64,000 nt of DNA from Chryseobacterium candidae (GCF_004916905.1 NZ_SDLV01000010.1:186001-250000), one strand, 5' to 3'. Counted from the stretch's first letter, positions 8,654-19,018 are shown. Made by a program: numbers and translations. Notes: generated by a model not told the origin, from the sequence alone.

Positions 8654-10612
8654 ATGAAAAAAATCACAACTTTTTTACTAAGTCTTACAGCTTCATTCTA
8701 TTTTGCACAGCAGGCTGGTGATATTGTAAGTGCCGAACAGAAACTGGATTTAACGCCTCAGGGAGTCATCAATTTTATCGCCAACAATCTTGGTGATCAG
8801 AATACTCCGGAATTTGCAAACTACCTGAACAGCTTCAATCTTGGGCTGAAAGGATACAAAATCACTTATTACACCAAAAATGAAAACAATGTTCTTGTAA
8901 AAGCAACAGGATTGCTGATGTATCCTAATGTACCCTTTAAACTCTCAACAGTAGTGTCGGATCACGGAACTACAGACAGCAGGCATAATGTCCCGTCTAA
9001 TTTGAAAGGAGTATTAACCGCTGGATTTGTTGTTGAGCTATCCTATGTACTCAACGGTTATATTTTGATGGCACCCGACTACGTAGGAATGGGAACCGGA
9101 GACGGAACTCACCCTTATGTAGATTATGCCACCGAAGCCGGAGCTACCATAGATTTTATAACGGCCGCGAATAAAGTATTGGCCCAACTGAACATTAAAC
9201 GCTATGATGAGTATTTCCTGGCCGGATATTCGCAAGGTGCTCACGCTGCTATGTCTACGCTAAAAAGATTAAGTATTTCAAATCCCACTCAAATAAAATT
9301 CAAATATGCTTACATGGGGGACGGGCCTTATGATTTTTCCGGAGTAACGTTAAATAAAGGAGTCCTGGAAAAAGATATTTATCCGTTCACTTCATTTCTG
9401 GCAAATGTTCTTCATACCTGCAACAATACAGGATATAAAACGTATAATAATGATATTTCAGAAGTTATATCTGCTGAATATCTTGACAAATACAATTATC
9501 ATGTGGTTCAGGATAATGGCGGACTTCTATGGGGACCTGTTATATGGAGAAAGCTTTTTACAAACAGCTTTGTTAATGATGTTACTAATAATCCTAATAA
9601 CAAACTAAGACTATGTATGAAGCCTAAGGATGTCTACGACTGGTATAATAAAACACCTATGACACTGGGACATTCTACCATAGATTTAGCTATTCCACCA
9701 GAAAACACCTCCAAAACTATTGATGTTCAGCGTGGCTATTATCCATGGTGGGATCTGAATAAATATAAACTGGATTCTTTTTACTGGGGACCATTAGGGC
9801 ATGTGGGAGGAATTCTGCCATTCACTTTAGCTTCCAATGCTAAATTCAATATGCTGAGAAGTGGCGGACTTTTTAATGAATGGGCGATTGCAGGATCAGT
9901 TTTCGGTAAACAGTCAGCAGAGAAAACTTCTGACAGATCTACCCTTTTATCTTCACAGATAAAACCGGATCTGGGCAATATGCAGCTGGTTGAAATTACA
10001 GATTTCAATAAAGAAAAAGCTCAGAGCAGAACGGCCAGCAATCAAAATTTATCCACTCTAAAAGATGGAGTCTATTTATTGAAAGTATCAGAAAACAATG
10101 AAAATAAAATAATTCCATACATCAAAAACACGCCTCAGCAAGTTGCCGAAAACGAAATTGTACAATCTGTGAATGAATCGGTTTTACAATTAAAAGTAGA
10201 TCAGGAAGAACTTACTGTTGTACATATTTTTGATGAAAATAAAACGCTGATCAAAAGTATTTCGCAAAAACAATATCGTGAAACCGGAGGAATCAACATT
10301 CAGGATATGGAAAACAAAAACTATACGTTTGAAGTTGTTACTCCTTATTACAATCTTCAGTTCAGCAAGGTTGCTGGAGGAACTGTATCATCAGAAAACA
10401 GTACTGATATTTATACTCTCAGACAACAAATTATAGCTAAATCCGGGAATGGTATTAAAAACATTAGCATTTACAGTATTTCTGGTGCTCTGATTGTTCA
10501 GCAGGAAATTAACAAAACAGTATTTGAATCCGGAAACCTGGAATCAGGAGTATATCTTGTGCAAGTCACACTTTCTAATGGAAAAACTATCAGCAAAAAG
10601 ATAAAACTGTAA
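8654..10612 (+). CDS. Secreted alpha/beta-hydrolase with T9SS type A sorting domain
   Basis: A 652-residue exported protein. A Sec signal peptide (residues 1-19, ending FYFAQ) precedes an alpha/beta-hydrolase domain whose nucleophile elbow is GYSQG near residue 192. The DHGT and APDYVGMGTGDG loops are typical of secreted lipase/esterase-like proteins. The last 80 residues (ISIYSISGALI ... LESGVYLVQVTLSNGKTISKKIKL region) are a classical type IX sorting domain. The protein should therefore cross the outer membrane through the gliding-associated T9SS. A middle region of about 150 residues shows no motif I recognise. Substrate unknown; lipid or ester hydrolysis is the family expectation. Single-gene unit with its own terminator. 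Confidence 0.82.
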   Translation: MKKITTFLLSLTASFYFAQQAGDIVSAEQKLDLTPQGVINFIANNLGDQNTPEFANYLNSFNLGLKGYKITYYTKNENNVLVKATGLLMYPNVPFKLSTVVSDHGTTDSRHNVPSNLKGVLTAGFVVELSYVLNGYILMAPDYVGMGTGDGTHPYVDYATEAGATIDFITAANKVLAQLNIKRYDEYFLAGYSQGAHAAMSTLKRLSISNPTQIKFKYAYMGDGPYDFSGVTLNKGVLEKDIYPFTSFLANVLHTCNNTGYKTYNNDISEVISAEYLDKYNYHVVQDNGGLLWGPVIWRKLFTNSFVNDVTNNPNNKLRLCMKPKDVYDWYNKTPMTLGHSTIDLAIPPENTSKTIDVQRGYYPWWDLNKYKLDSFYWGPLGHVGGILPFTLASNAKFNMLRSGGLFNEWAIAGSVFGKQSAEKTSDRSTLLSSQIKPDLGNMQLVEITDFNKEKAQSRTASNQNLSTLKDGVYLLKVSENNENKIIPYIKNTPQQVAENEIVQSVNESVLQLKVDQEELTVVHIFDENKTLIKSISQKQYRETGGINIQDMENKNYTFEVVTPYYNLQFSKVAGGTVSSENSTDIYTLRQQIIAKSGNGIKNISIYSISGALIVQQEINKTVFESGNLESGVYLVQVTLSNGKTISKKIKL

Positions 10613-10652
10613 AATCAATCACTCTTCATATCTCATTTCAAGTTAATTTTTG

Positions 10653-10677
10653 GCACTTCAGCAATGAAGTGCTTTTT
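10653..10677 (+). terminator. Rho-independent terminator after the T9SS hydrolase
   Basis: GCACTTCA-GCAA-TGAAGTGC gives a perfect 8-bp stem with a tetraloop, followed by TTTTT. Confidence 0.85.
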
Positions 10678-10711
10678 GCTTCAGTAATTTAATTATAGAT
10701 GGTACATTCCC

Positions 10712-13075
10712 TTAAAACTTAAATCCGACACTAAAATAGATTCTTGAGAAATCAAGCTGGCTGTTTCGGGAAATATTTAAACCAATAGGACCGATAAGAG
10801 ATTCGTAACCAAGATTCAATCCGTAGCCAAACATATCAAAACTGTCATTAAAAGGCGAAAACTCTTCACTTACCTTTCCATAGCTGAACGAAGGGGTGAT
10901 ATAAAGTTTTTTCATAATTCTGTACTGAAATGAAATGGCTGCCTTCGCCACCGAAGTCATCGGAAGCTCTTTCTGACGAAGACCATTAAATTCAGGGCTT
11001 AACAGATCGTAATTGTATTCGCTGCCTCCCAGATTATACTTTTGATTCAAAAACAGATAGGGAACCTGATCTTCTTTCTTTGATCCAAAACTTGTCCCCA
11101 AAAATACGTTAGCCTTTACCGTCAGCCTTCTTGTGATCGGATAGAAAAAATTTTCATTTAATGTGAATGAAACAAGGTTTTTAGGCTCGGAATAGTAAGA
11201 TTCTTTCGGGTTAAGGATCAGATACAGAAGAGGCTGAACCGTGTTCAGGTCATAAAGCTCATACTGATCTCCGTAATAAAATCTTGTACTCACCTGAAGA
11301 TGATTTCCTTTTGTAGTAAAATATCTTTTATTGAGATTGTTCTGTTCAAATTTCAGGAAAGTATTGAAATTACTGTGGTTATATAGCTTTTTACTGTAAT
11401 TGTCCACTTTCGACTGGTCTACTTTATCCAGTAAGCTGTACATTCTTTCTGTACTGAATTCCGTTCCCAGAGACAGATAAGAATTGGGGGTTATATTATA
11501 ATTCAGAGCAATTTTTCCGGTTATATTACGATACATATGGTTAGGAAAACGGTCACTACCATCTTCACTTATATCATACAGCCTGAAGTTCAGGTCATTA
11601 CTTTTCAGGTGAACCATCTTGGCTTCCAGATCCAGCCATAGACGCTCTCCGCTATCCAGAAACTGCTGATAAGCAAGTTTAGCTTTAAAACGTTCGGAAA
11701 CATCTACTGTTGCGAGAAACCTTGATCTGTTCAGCAGGATATTCCTGTACGTATAATTGATGATAATTCCTACAGACTGTTCTGTATCATAGTGCAGTGC
11801 CAGTTTAAAAGCTCCTTTTTTTGCTCTTTTCACAAATACATTCATCACAAGACCATCATTTACATTCGTGTAGGTATAGTACACTTTAACGTACTGGCGC
11901 ATTCCGAATACACGGTCTATGGCTTCATTAACCGTTTTTGCATCGTAATACTTCCCTTCCGTAAGTCCCATCTGCTTTTTCAGTACTTCAATTTCAGCCG
12001 CATCAGTAATAGGCGTTCCGTCTTCTTCGTTAAAAGTAAATTTTGTTGTAGGCAGTTTCACCTCTTCAATCATCCTATGCTCATATTGGATTCCGGCTTT
12101 TCGCTGCGCCTCTGCCAGAGCTACAAATTCAGGCAGGTGTTTTCTGGCTTCAGTCTCTCCTATTTTGATAATCTTTCTGAATCTGGCAAAATCCTTTGTG
12201 GTAATTTCTCCCAATGGATCCACAAAGTCTACGAGAATATTAGAGAGCTCTTTTTGATGTTTAAAATCTTCCACAGAACGGATGGCATGAGTCTGATAAA
12301 TCATCTTCATCGGATTCTCAATCTCTTTTTTCGTAAAAAGCCTGAAACCGGTATAGCCTCCAATCACAAAATCTGCCCCCATCTCACGAACTTCATTAGC
12401 TGGGTAATTACGGTCCAAACCACCATCTACCAGAAGTTTTCCATCAATATAGACAGGAGCAAAAGCGGCAGGAATGGCCAGTGTGGAACGAATTGCCAAC
12501 GGTAATGATCCTTCTTTCTGCATCACCAGGCCTCCGTTTTCAATATCAGAAGAAGTAAGCTGCACAGGAATCCTCAGTTTGCTGAAATCATTAATATGTT
12601 TAGCATTGAAAGTAAGCGTATTAAGCACTTCTCCCATGTACTGTCCTTCAATATAAGAACTCGGAAGAGTAGGAAATCCTTTGACAACAGGAAATTCGAG
12701 AATATACTTATCATATTCATCTTTCTCGCTGATATTGACTTTATTATAAGGAATTTTATTACTTAAAATCCTGTTCCAGTCCATTTTATAGATCGTATTC
12801 TTCAGCTGGTCAGCATTATACCCCATTGCATACAGACCTCCCAGGATTCCTCCCATACTGGTTCCTGTAATATAATCTACTTTGATTCCCAATGAGTCAA
12901 TCATTTTCAGAATTCCGATATGGGCAAACCCTTTTGCACCGCCACCACTGAGAGCAAGACCAAATTGGGTATCCTTGGTTACATTCTGAAGCGCAATATT
13001 CAGGGAATCGTTTTTTTGCTGAGATTTGATAATAAGAGAGAAAGCAATAGCTAAAAATATCAGGATCTTTTTCAT
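10712..13075 (-). CDS. Patatin-like phospholipase fused to an outer-membrane barrel (PlpD-like)
   Basis: A 787-residue protein with a signal peptide (1-19) and then a patatin domain. LSGGGAKGFAHIG near residue 43 is the oxyanion glycine loop, GTSMGG carries the nucleophile Ser73, and DGGL carries the catalytic Asp217, so the Ser-Asp dyad is intact. A POTRA-like region (about 350-430) and a 16-strand surface-antigen barrel follow, ending in the aromatic terminus YFSVGFKF. This is the type Vd (PlpD) layout: a lipase passenger carried by its own barrel. In Flavobacteriia these proteins may remain uncleaved in the outer membrane. The nearest genes are unrelated, so no operon is implied. Confidence 0.9.
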   Translation of the reverse strand: MKKILIFLAIAFSLIIKSQQKNDSLNIALQNVTKDTQFGLALSGGGAKGFAHIGILKMIDSLGIKVDYITGTSMGGILGGLYAMGYNADQLKNTIYKMDWNRILSNKIPYNKVNISEKDEYDKYILEFPVVKGFPTLPSSYIEGQYMGEVLNTLTFNAKHINDFSKLRIPVQLTSSDIENGGLVMQKEGSLPLAIRSTLAIPAAFAPVYIDGKLLVDGGLDRNYPANEVREMGADFVIGGYTGFRLFTKKEIENPMKMIYQTHAIRSVEDFKHQKELSNILVDFVDPLGEITTKDFARFRKIIKIGETEARKHLPEFVALAEAQRKAGIQYEHRMIEEVKLPTTKFTFNEEDGTPITDAAEIEVLKKQMGLTEGKYYDAKTVNEAIDRVFGMRQYVKVYYTYTNVNDGLVMNVFVKRAKKGAFKLALHYDTEQSVGIIINYTYRNILLNRSRFLATVDVSERFKAKLAYQQFLDSGERLWLDLEAKMVHLKSNDLNFRLYDISEDGSDRFPNHMYRNITGKIALNYNITPNSYLSLGTEFSTERMYSLLDKVDQSKVDNYSKKLYNHSNFNTFLKFEQNNLNKRYFTTKGNHLQVSTRFYYGDQYELYDLNTVQPLLYLILNPKESYYSEPKNLVSFTLNENFFYPITRRLTVKANVFLGTSFGSKKEDQVPYLFLNQKYNLGGSEYNYDLLSPEFNGLRQKELPMTSVAKAAISFQYRIMKKLYITPSFSYGKVSEEFSPFNDSFDMFGYGLNLGYESLIGPIGLNISRNSQLDFSRIYFSVGFKF

Positions 13076-13259
13076 TGGTGCTGCTTAATGTATCTGATTT
13101 AAACTTTATAAGTTTTTAATATGTAGTAAATATACACAAAAAGTTACCTGCTTAATGGACTATTCTACGAAGTAAATAAATGTATTTCAGTCTATAAATT
13201 AAAAAAATATTCCCTCATTTTTCAGATCAGGCATGTTTTCCAATGCATGTCAGCTATTT

Positions 13260-15947
13260 TTAATACGTTTTTATGGTTTCCACAAAATTGATATCCGGAT
13301 TCAGGATTTCAAGAATAAGACTTTTGACAGATTTCATGGCATCATCAATATTTCCTTTATCAAACTGTAACGAAACCATTCCCATTTTAGCGTCTGCAAA
13401 ACTCCAGATTCCTGTTTCAATCGGGAACCCCCAAAACTCAGGAAGGTGCTGAACAACGTAATGATAAATACAAAGCTGAAGGGCCTGTTTTCTTTCGCTG
13501 TTATGAAAATATTTATCTGCATTATCCTGATCAATCTTTACATTGAGATTTTTAATCTTCGCTGTTTTATAATCAATAATTCTTAGAGTACCGTTCAGTT
13601 TATCAATCCGGTCAATGAATCCGAAGAAAGAAATCTTATCATTTCCTTCCAGAGGAAAATCTATATTTTCAAATCTTCTTTCGATATCAATAATCTCCAG
13701 TTTATTGCCTTGTTTTATCAGCTCAAGATCATGATTTAACACGTTTTCAATTACTTTTTTGGCAATGGCTTTATGGATATAGTTCATCCCTTTTTCATAA
13801 AATTCCGGCTGGTGTTTCAGCTTTTCAATGGCAGTATTTATATATTCATCTATTGCTTTAACTGAACTCTTTAAATCACTTTCCTTTAAAACCTTACCCT
13901 TCAATACCTCATATACTTCTTGAAGTGAATAATGGACCAGATTTCCATAATTTTTTATCGATAGTTCTTCTTCAATTTCATCTGTTTCCGAGGTATTTAA
14001 AATCTTGGAAAGGTAGAAATCGATCGGATTATAAAGATAACTCGTTAAGTGGGAAGCTGATACTTTTTCCTTCCATTTCTGAAGACGCTGCTGCACAATA
14101 TGTGTCTTTGCAATTTCGATAGGTTTGGTAGTAATAGGCTCCGAAGAATTTTCAATAATGAGATGTTCAATGTCATGAGAACTTTCCATTTCTATCTGTG
14201 TAATGAAACGGCTTTTTTCTCCGGTATTTACTCCTGAACTTAATGCGTTGTACAGCAAATGTACATTCTTCGCATCCTGAATCAGCCTGTAAAAGTGATA
14301 GGCATAAATGCTGTCATTTTCCAGGAAAGTATGAAGATCAAAGAACCTTCGGATATCAAAAGGAATATAGGTATTCTGAGAGTTTCCAAGCGGAAGTTTT
14401 CCTTCGTTTACAGAAAGCAGAATAACGTTTTCAAAGTTCAAAAGACGCGTTTCCAGTAATCCCATGATCTGTAATCCTCTCAATGGTTCTCCCTGAAAAT
14501 CGATACTTTCAGAGTTGATATGCTGGTTGATCAGAATTTCCAGCGTTTCCATTTTGATCTCAATATTGTAGGGAGTCAGCTGGTTTTTGATGATTCTGAA
14601 TGCATTTTCAAAGTGAGAGACATTCTCATACTGAATATCGTCTATTTCAAGCCATTTTACCTGCTGGCAGAACCCAATAAGCATATCCAGATAACCATTG
14701 GTTCCTGTTGCTTTTTGAAGAAGGCCGTAGTAAGACAGGCCGCCCAGCAGTTCATGTAGAAGTTTCCTGGAAATATAAACAATATTTCTCTCTTCTATTT
14801 TAGCTTTAAAATCATTGATAATTTGTTCATCTTCTACAGATTTTGGCAGTTCTTCCAGAATAGGGAAAACATCTCTGTAATAATAAGACAGTTTGTTTTT
14901 CTCCAATTGTTTCTGCAGGTAGAAAAGACGTTTCACGGCATTGGAGAAAGATAAATTTTTCAACGGAAATCCCATTGTAATATTCAAATTATCAACATCA
15001 TGCATCACATCAAGACTGGCAGGAAGAAGATTTTCATCAAGGAGTACCACTGCCGTATTGGAATAGGTTTTATTATTGATCTCTTTAAAGATCTCAGGTA
15101 ATACTTTGGTCTGGGTTACATTTCCGGACACTTCGTACACCTTAATTTTTTTAGGCTGATTAAAATCGTCTTCTATCCACTGAAAAGCTCTGTCATCATC
15201 AAATTCTTTCCAGGTTTTATGATTCCTGAGAAATTTTCCGGCCTCCTGTCTTTCATCATTGAAGTAATAGCGGTCTGCCTGAAAGAAACATTGAGCTTTA
15301 TTCCACTGCAAAAGGCTTCTTACAAGCTTTTCCTCTACCGGAGTAAAGGCATTGAAACCACAAAAGACAAATTCTTCTTTGGTATTTTTAGCAAAGTCTA
15401 CAATCCTGGCTTTAGCCGCCTCGTGAATCATTCCGGTAGTTGCCCAGTTTTTCTCCTGTAGTTTTTCTTTTAAAACAGGGAGAAAAACGTTCATATTCTG
15501 CCAGAAATTAAGAAACTTCTTTCTCGGGACATCATCATCTTCTCCAAGGTCCTGCGCCCATTCTTTGATTCTTTCCTCATCAAACATATACTGCAGAACT
15601 GCCTGATCGCTATCTGAAAATTTGAGAATATCATCCCAGTCTTTCTGTAAGGTGGGAAACCATTTCAGGAAATCTGAAAAATCATCTCTTGGAATAAGAT
15701 TCAGGCTTCGGTACACATCAAAAGAGAAAAGCCACAGCGGAATCCCCTGAATCGTCTGTTGATCGGCAATTGTGTTGATGAGTTCCTCAATCGTAAAAAA
15801 GTTGGGAAGAAACCCTGAATAATTATTTTCTTCCAGGATCTGTCTGATAAAAACGATAGGACGTTTTCCGGGCAGAATGATATTAAACGCAGAAAGGTCA
15901 GTGTTTTGTGCCAGCAGTTCGTGGATGATCTTATTGAGGAATTTCAA
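13260..15947 (-). CDS. PD-(D/E)XK nuclease family protein, AddB-like
   Basis: An 895-residue protein with an inactive helicase-like body and a C-terminal nuclease. The N-terminal ILPGKRP loop is where AddB-type proteins have a helicase fold; no Walker A motif is present. In the C-terminal quarter, FFGFIDRIDKL followed by RIIDYKTAK gives the D-Xn-D-Y-K core of the PD-(D/E)XK family, and KQALQLCIYHY is the following helix. This is the usual Bacteroidota partner of a UvrD-like helicase in double-strand-break repair, although no addA is in the window. It overlaps the upstream DUF922 gene by 4 bp (ATGA), so the two are translationally coupled. Confidence 0.82.
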   Translation of the reverse strand: MKFLNKIIHELLAQNTDLSAFNIILPGKRPIVFIRQILEENNYSGFLPNFFTIEELINTIADQQTIQGIPLWLFSFDVYRSLNLIPRDDFSDFLKWFPTLQKDWDDILKFSDSDQAVLQYMFDEERIKEWAQDLGEDDDVPRKKFLNFWQNMNVFLPVLKEKLQEKNWATTGMIHEAAKARIVDFAKNTKEEFVFCGFNAFTPVEEKLVRSLLQWNKAQCFFQADRYYFNDERQEAGKFLRNHKTWKEFDDDRAFQWIEDDFNQPKKIKVYEVSGNVTQTKVLPEIFKEINNKTYSNTAVVLLDENLLPASLDVMHDVDNLNITMGFPLKNLSFSNAVKRLFYLQKQLEKNKLSYYYRDVFPILEELPKSVEDEQIINDFKAKIEERNIVYISRKLLHELLGGLSYYGLLQKATGTNGYLDMLIGFCQQVKWLEIDDIQYENVSHFENAFRIIKNQLTPYNIEIKMETLEILINQHINSESIDFQGEPLRGLQIMGLLETRLLNFENVILLSVNEGKLPLGNSQNTYIPFDIRRFFDLHTFLENDSIYAYHFYRLIQDAKNVHLLYNALSSGVNTGEKSRFITQIEMESSHDIEHLIIENSSEPITTKPIEIAKTHIVQQRLQKWKEKVSASHLTSYLYNPIDFYLSKILNTSETDEIEEELSIKNYGNLVHYSLQEVYEVLKGKVLKESDLKSSVKAIDEYINTAIEKLKHQPEFYEKGMNYIHKAIAKKVIENVLNHDLELIKQGNKLEIIDIERRFENIDFPLEGNDKISFFGFIDRIDKLNGTLRIIDYKTAKIKNLNVKIDQDNADKYFHNSERKQALQLCIYHYVVQHLPEFWGFPIETGIWSFADAKMGMVSLQFDKGNIDDAMKSVKSLILEILNPDINFVETIKTY

Positions 15948-16480
15948 AGGGTTTGGTAGCTTTTTAAGTTGTCGAGTTGTTCAGAAATTGAATGATTATA
16001 TTCGGTTTGCTTTTCTTTATCGAGTCCGTGACGGGTTTCTCTGTCATACGCCATCTGAAAGTTTTTATAATCAACGGATATCCCGTTATAAATTGCTTTG
16101 AAATATTTGTTGTAGTCTCCGGAATTTTTAATTTTTTCAGCGACTGCTTTTCGGAATTTTCTCACAAATAATTCTGCAATATCAAAATGCTTCTGCTCAT
16201 GGAGGAGAATATAATCATCCATTCTTTTGACATCTTTCCATGATTTATCTTCGTGAAAAAGCGTCTTAATAGTAATGGTAACCGGTGCTTTGGGATCGGA
16301 AGATTTTACAGAATAAAACTCCCAGCCACAATGGGTGTATGCTGCCACATCAGGATTCTTTTTCTTGTTAACCGGACTTTTAAAGTTATCCCAGGTTAGC
16401 TTTCTGCCTTCCTCCCAGAAAATTTTCTGTCCGGATACAGCCTGAATAGCCAATATACATAATACAAAAGTCAATCTCAT
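15944..16480 (-). CDS. DUF922 family secreted protein with a HEQKH metal motif
   Basis: A 178-residue protein with a short signal peptide (residues 1-17) and the DUF922 signature LLHEQKHFDIAELF, which resembles a zinc-protease HExxH helix. It is therefore probably a periplasmic metal-dependent hydrolase, though activity is unproven for the family. The tail YDRETRHGLDKEKQ is also typical. It sits between the small lipoprotein (one-base stop/start overlap at 16480) and the AddB-like nuclease (4-bp overlap), giving a tight three-gene unit whose functional link is not obvious. Confidence 0.75.
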   Translation of the reverse strand: MRLTFVLCILAIQAVSGQKIFWEEGRKLTWDNFKSPVNKKKNPDVAAYTHCGWEFYSVKSSDPKAPVTITIKTLFHEDKSWKDVKRMDDYILLHEQKHFDIAELFVRKFRKAVAEKIKNSGDYNKYFKAIYNGISVDYKNFQMAYDRETRHGLDKEKQTEYNHSISEQLDNLKSYQTL

Positions 16481-16884
16481 TATTCCACTACAATTGTTTT
16501 GGTAATCCAGTTGTTGCCTCCACTCCAGAATTTAAAAGTATAAGTCCCTTTTCTTTGCGGGCTGAAGTTAATCTGATTTACTCCTACATATTTGCCCTGT
16601 GTACAAGGTCCGTCGGTAATGTATTTATAGGAAGTAACTGTTCTTTCCAGACTGGTATTATAAATATAATCATATCCATAAAAACCCTCACAATGAGACG
16701 GATACGTGGAATACGTTTTGATGCTTTGTATCGAAAAAACACTCATGGTATCATGAACAATCTTTACACTGTCTATTTTGATTTTATCAATAGATTCAAT
16801 GGTATGATAATCGTCATCATTACACGAAACCAGAAGCACGCTCAACACGAATACTGAAAATCCAATATTTAAAAGTTTTTTCAT
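16480..16884 (-). CDS. Small lipoprotein of unknown function
   Basis: I do not recognise this protein. From the preferred start at 16884 (MKKLLNIGF) it is 134 residues long, with a hydrophobic leader and the lipobox VLLVSC. An in-frame Met nine residues earlier is less likely because it would sit before the signal peptide. The mature part is acidic at its start (NDDDYHTIESIDKI) and then beta-rich, ending QRKGTYTFKFWSGGNNW, which resembles a single immunoglobulin-like sandwich. It is first in the unit with DUF922 and the nuclease. Confidence 0.7.
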   Translation of the reverse strand: MKKLLNIGFSVFVLSVLLVSCNDDDYHTIESIDKIKIDSVKIVHDTMSVFSIQSIKTYSTYPSHCEGFYGYDYIYNTSLERTVTSYKYITDGPCTQGKYVGVNQINFSPQRKGTYTFKFWSGGNNWITKTIVVE

Positions 16885-16946
16885 AACCTTTACTTTTCTG
16901 ATTATTAACAAATATTAGCAAAAATTATTCCTTATTTACATAAAAA

Positions 16947-17582
16947 TCAGGAATTAAAATTACCTTTTGATACATAAACTACTTTCTTGGTATCAAAAAA
17001 TTCTTCATCAAAATAGTGTTTGAGATTGAAAATTTCACATTTAAGTCCGGCAAGCTCTTCTGCAAGATCACCTCCTTTTAAATATAAAATTCCGTTATGT
17101 TTAGGGTTAAACTGTTCTTTTTCAAACTTTCCTTTCAGCCATCTTAAAAATTCAGGCATTTGGGTTACCGCTCTGCTGACAACAAAATGGAATTTTTCTT
17201 TCAGCTTTTCTGCTCTTCCATGGATAGCCGTTACATTGGTTAATCCTACTCCTTCCGATACAGCCTGTACTACACTGATTTTCTTACCGATAGAATCAAT
17301 CAGAGTAAATTCTACCTCAGGAAACAGAATAGCCAGAGGAATCCCAGGAAAACCGCCTCCGGTTCCGATATCCAATACTTTGGTTCCCGGTGCAAATTCC
17401 ATCACTTTTGCAATTCCCAAAGAGTGCAGAATATGCTTTTCATACAGCGATTCCATATCTTTTCTGGAAATTACATTGATCTTTTCATTCCATTCATTGT
17501 ACAGATTTTCCAGTTTTGAGAACTGCTCTTTCTGTTTTTCAGTAAGATCCGGGAAATATTTTAATAGTAACGATGCAGACAT
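16947..17582 (-). CDS. rsmG: 16S rRNA (guanine527-N7)-methyltransferase RsmG
   Basis: RsmG methylates N7 of G527 in 16S rRNA using S-adenosylmethionine. From the preferred start (MSASLLLKYF) it has 211 residues, the normal family length. The motif VLDIGTGGGFPGIPLAI is the SAM-binding loop, followed by FTLIDSIGKK and VSRAVTQMPEF; all are typical of RsmG. The in-frame Met seven residues earlier would add an unusual leader. It is transcribed alone toward the DUF922 group; the M28 peptidase lies upstream. Confidence 0.93.
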   Translation of the reverse strand: MSASLLLKYFPDLTEKQKEQFSKLENLYNEWNEKINVISRKDMESLYEKHILHSLGIAKVMEFAPGTKVLDIGTGGGFPGIPLAILFPEVEFTLIDSIGKKISVVQAVSEGVGLTNVTAIHGRAEKLKEKFHFVVSRAVTQMPEFLRWLKGKFEKEQFNPKHNGILYLKGGDLAEELAGLKCEIFNLKHYFDEEFFDTKKVVYVSKGNFNS

Positions 17583-17680
17583 GTGAATTATTATAAAGCG
17601 CAAAAATAAGTTTTATTTCTCTTGTATTCAAATCTACTTTTCCTGATGCAACTGTAAATTCTGGTTTTTATCAAAATCCA

Positions 17681-19018
17681 TTACTTTGCAATACCCGGAA
17701 TTACAGGCACACTCAGGTTTCCTGACGGACTCACACTCTGTACAGCAAAAATGTAATTGTCTTTTGAAAGCGGAAGCTTTACAGAAAGTCCTGTTGTAAA
17801 TATTCTTTTCTGCCATACCGCACTGCCCGTTTCCCTTGCCAGCACATAATATCCTGCCGGAGTTCCGGATTTCGGTTTTTCCCAATGTAAAGTTGTTGAG
17901 TTGGTCAGCTCTTTCACATCCATTTCAACTTTCTCCGGTTTTGAAGGAGATTTTGCAAGATTGGCAAGGACTGCAATATTGGCTGCAACATTCTTTTTCA
18001 GGTATTTAAAATCTATAAATTCAGGAAGGTCACCATACTGCTTATTGTTTTCTGTTCTTATATCCTGATGCTGATGGTCGTAGTTTTCATAATATTCAGT
18101 CAGTCTTACAGAAGGAAATCCGTTATTCACGAAACTTGTGTGGTCTCCTCCACGCAAAAACCTGTCATTTCTGTAGATCAGCTTTATCTCCAATCCTTTG
18201 ACATATTGTTCTGTAATTTCTTTGATATAACGTGCCAGCTGTCTGGATTCACTGTCGTTTTCAAATCCCAGATTCCTGATCGTCATTGCTTTTTTATCGA
18301 GGTCTTTGTAAGGCAGCCCTTCACTGAATACACGAAGAATCCGGGTATTGACCTCTCCGGTTTCTCCTTCTTTGGGATTGCCGATCATATCATTGTTCAG
18401 AACCGCTTCCAGCTGTAAATTTTCTTTTTTCATTTTTTCTGCCAGCTGCTTAGATCCCAATAACGATTGCTCTTCTCCGGAAAAAGCCACAAAAATAATA
18501 GATGCCGGAAATGAAGATGTACTCAGTATTCTGGCAGATTCTATCACAGCACTTACTCCACTTCCGTCATCATTGGCACCAGGCGCAGAGGAAGTTCTGT
18601 TCATCACATCGCTCACTCTTGAATCCAGATGTCCTCCGATGAGAAAAATCCTTTTGTCGTTCGGATCTGTTCCTTTCAGAAAAGCAACAGCATTTCCAAG
18701 ATTTACTACGTTGTCTATTCGTTTTCCATCAGGCTGAATATCTTCCTGCTGAAGATATACTTCCATTCTGCCACCGGAATTTTTTGCATAATCGTTGAAT
18801 TTTCCGATCACCCATTTTCTGGCCGCTCCTATTCCCTGTTCAGGATCATTTGTAGAGCTTAACGTATGCCTTGTTCCAAAACTTACCATTTTCCGGATAT
18901 AAGATTTTAGAGAATCTTGATTCACCTGACTCACATATTTTTTCACTTCATCATCTTTTGAATGTTTTTGAGAGAAAAAAGAACATGAAATGAGCAATAA
19001 AAAAACAGAATATTTCAT
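17681..19018 (-). CDS. Secreted M28 family metallopeptidase with C-terminal beta domain
   Basis: A zinc aminopeptidase-type enzyme, 445 residues from the preferred start (MKYSVFLLL), with a Sec signal ending near FFSQ. The M28 ligands are in place: GGHLDSR (His), GANDDGSG (Asp), the SGEEQ pair (general base and ligand), NNDMIGN (Asp) and GGDHTSF (His). About 90 C-terminal residues form a fibronectin-III-like domain (TTLHWEKPKSGTPAGYYVLAR). It likely degrades peptides in the periplasm or outside. The longer frame beginning 15 residues upstream would place extra sequence before the signal peptide and is not preferred. It is a different M28 subgroup from the paralogues at 31-34 kb. Confidence 0.9.
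   Translation of the reverse strand: MKYSVFLLLISCSFFSQKHSKDDEVKKYVSQVNQDSLKSYIRKMVSFGTRHTLSSTNDPEQGIGAARKWVIGKFNDYAKNSGGRMEVYLQQEDIQPDGKRIDNVVNLGNAVAFLKGTDPNDKRIFLIGGHLDSRVSDVMNRTSSAPGANDDGSGVSAVIESARILSTSSFPASIIFVAFSGEEQSLLGSKQLAEKMKKENLQLEAVLNNDMIGNPKEGETGEVNTRILRVFSEGLPYKDLDKKAMTIRNLGFENDSESRQLARYIKEITEQYVKGLEIKLIYRNDRFLRGGDHTSFVNNGFPSVRLTEYYENYDHQHQDIRTENNKQYGDLPEFIDFKYLKKNVAANIAVLANLAKSPSKPEKVEMDVKELTNSTTLHWEKPKSGTPAGYYVLARETGSAVWQKRIFTTGLSVKLPLSKDNYIFAVQSVSPSGNLSVPVIPGIAK

Noticed and set aside
11792..12505. A 237-codon plus-strand frame opposite the patatin gene
   Set aside because: It is the reverse-frame shadow of a well-supported gene, with His/Phe/Ser-rich composition typical of antisense frames.
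17634..17885. An 83-codon minus-strand frame inside the M28 peptidase
   Set aside because: It overlaps the peptidase in another frame and has no family resemblance; its cysteine-rich look comes from frame choice.
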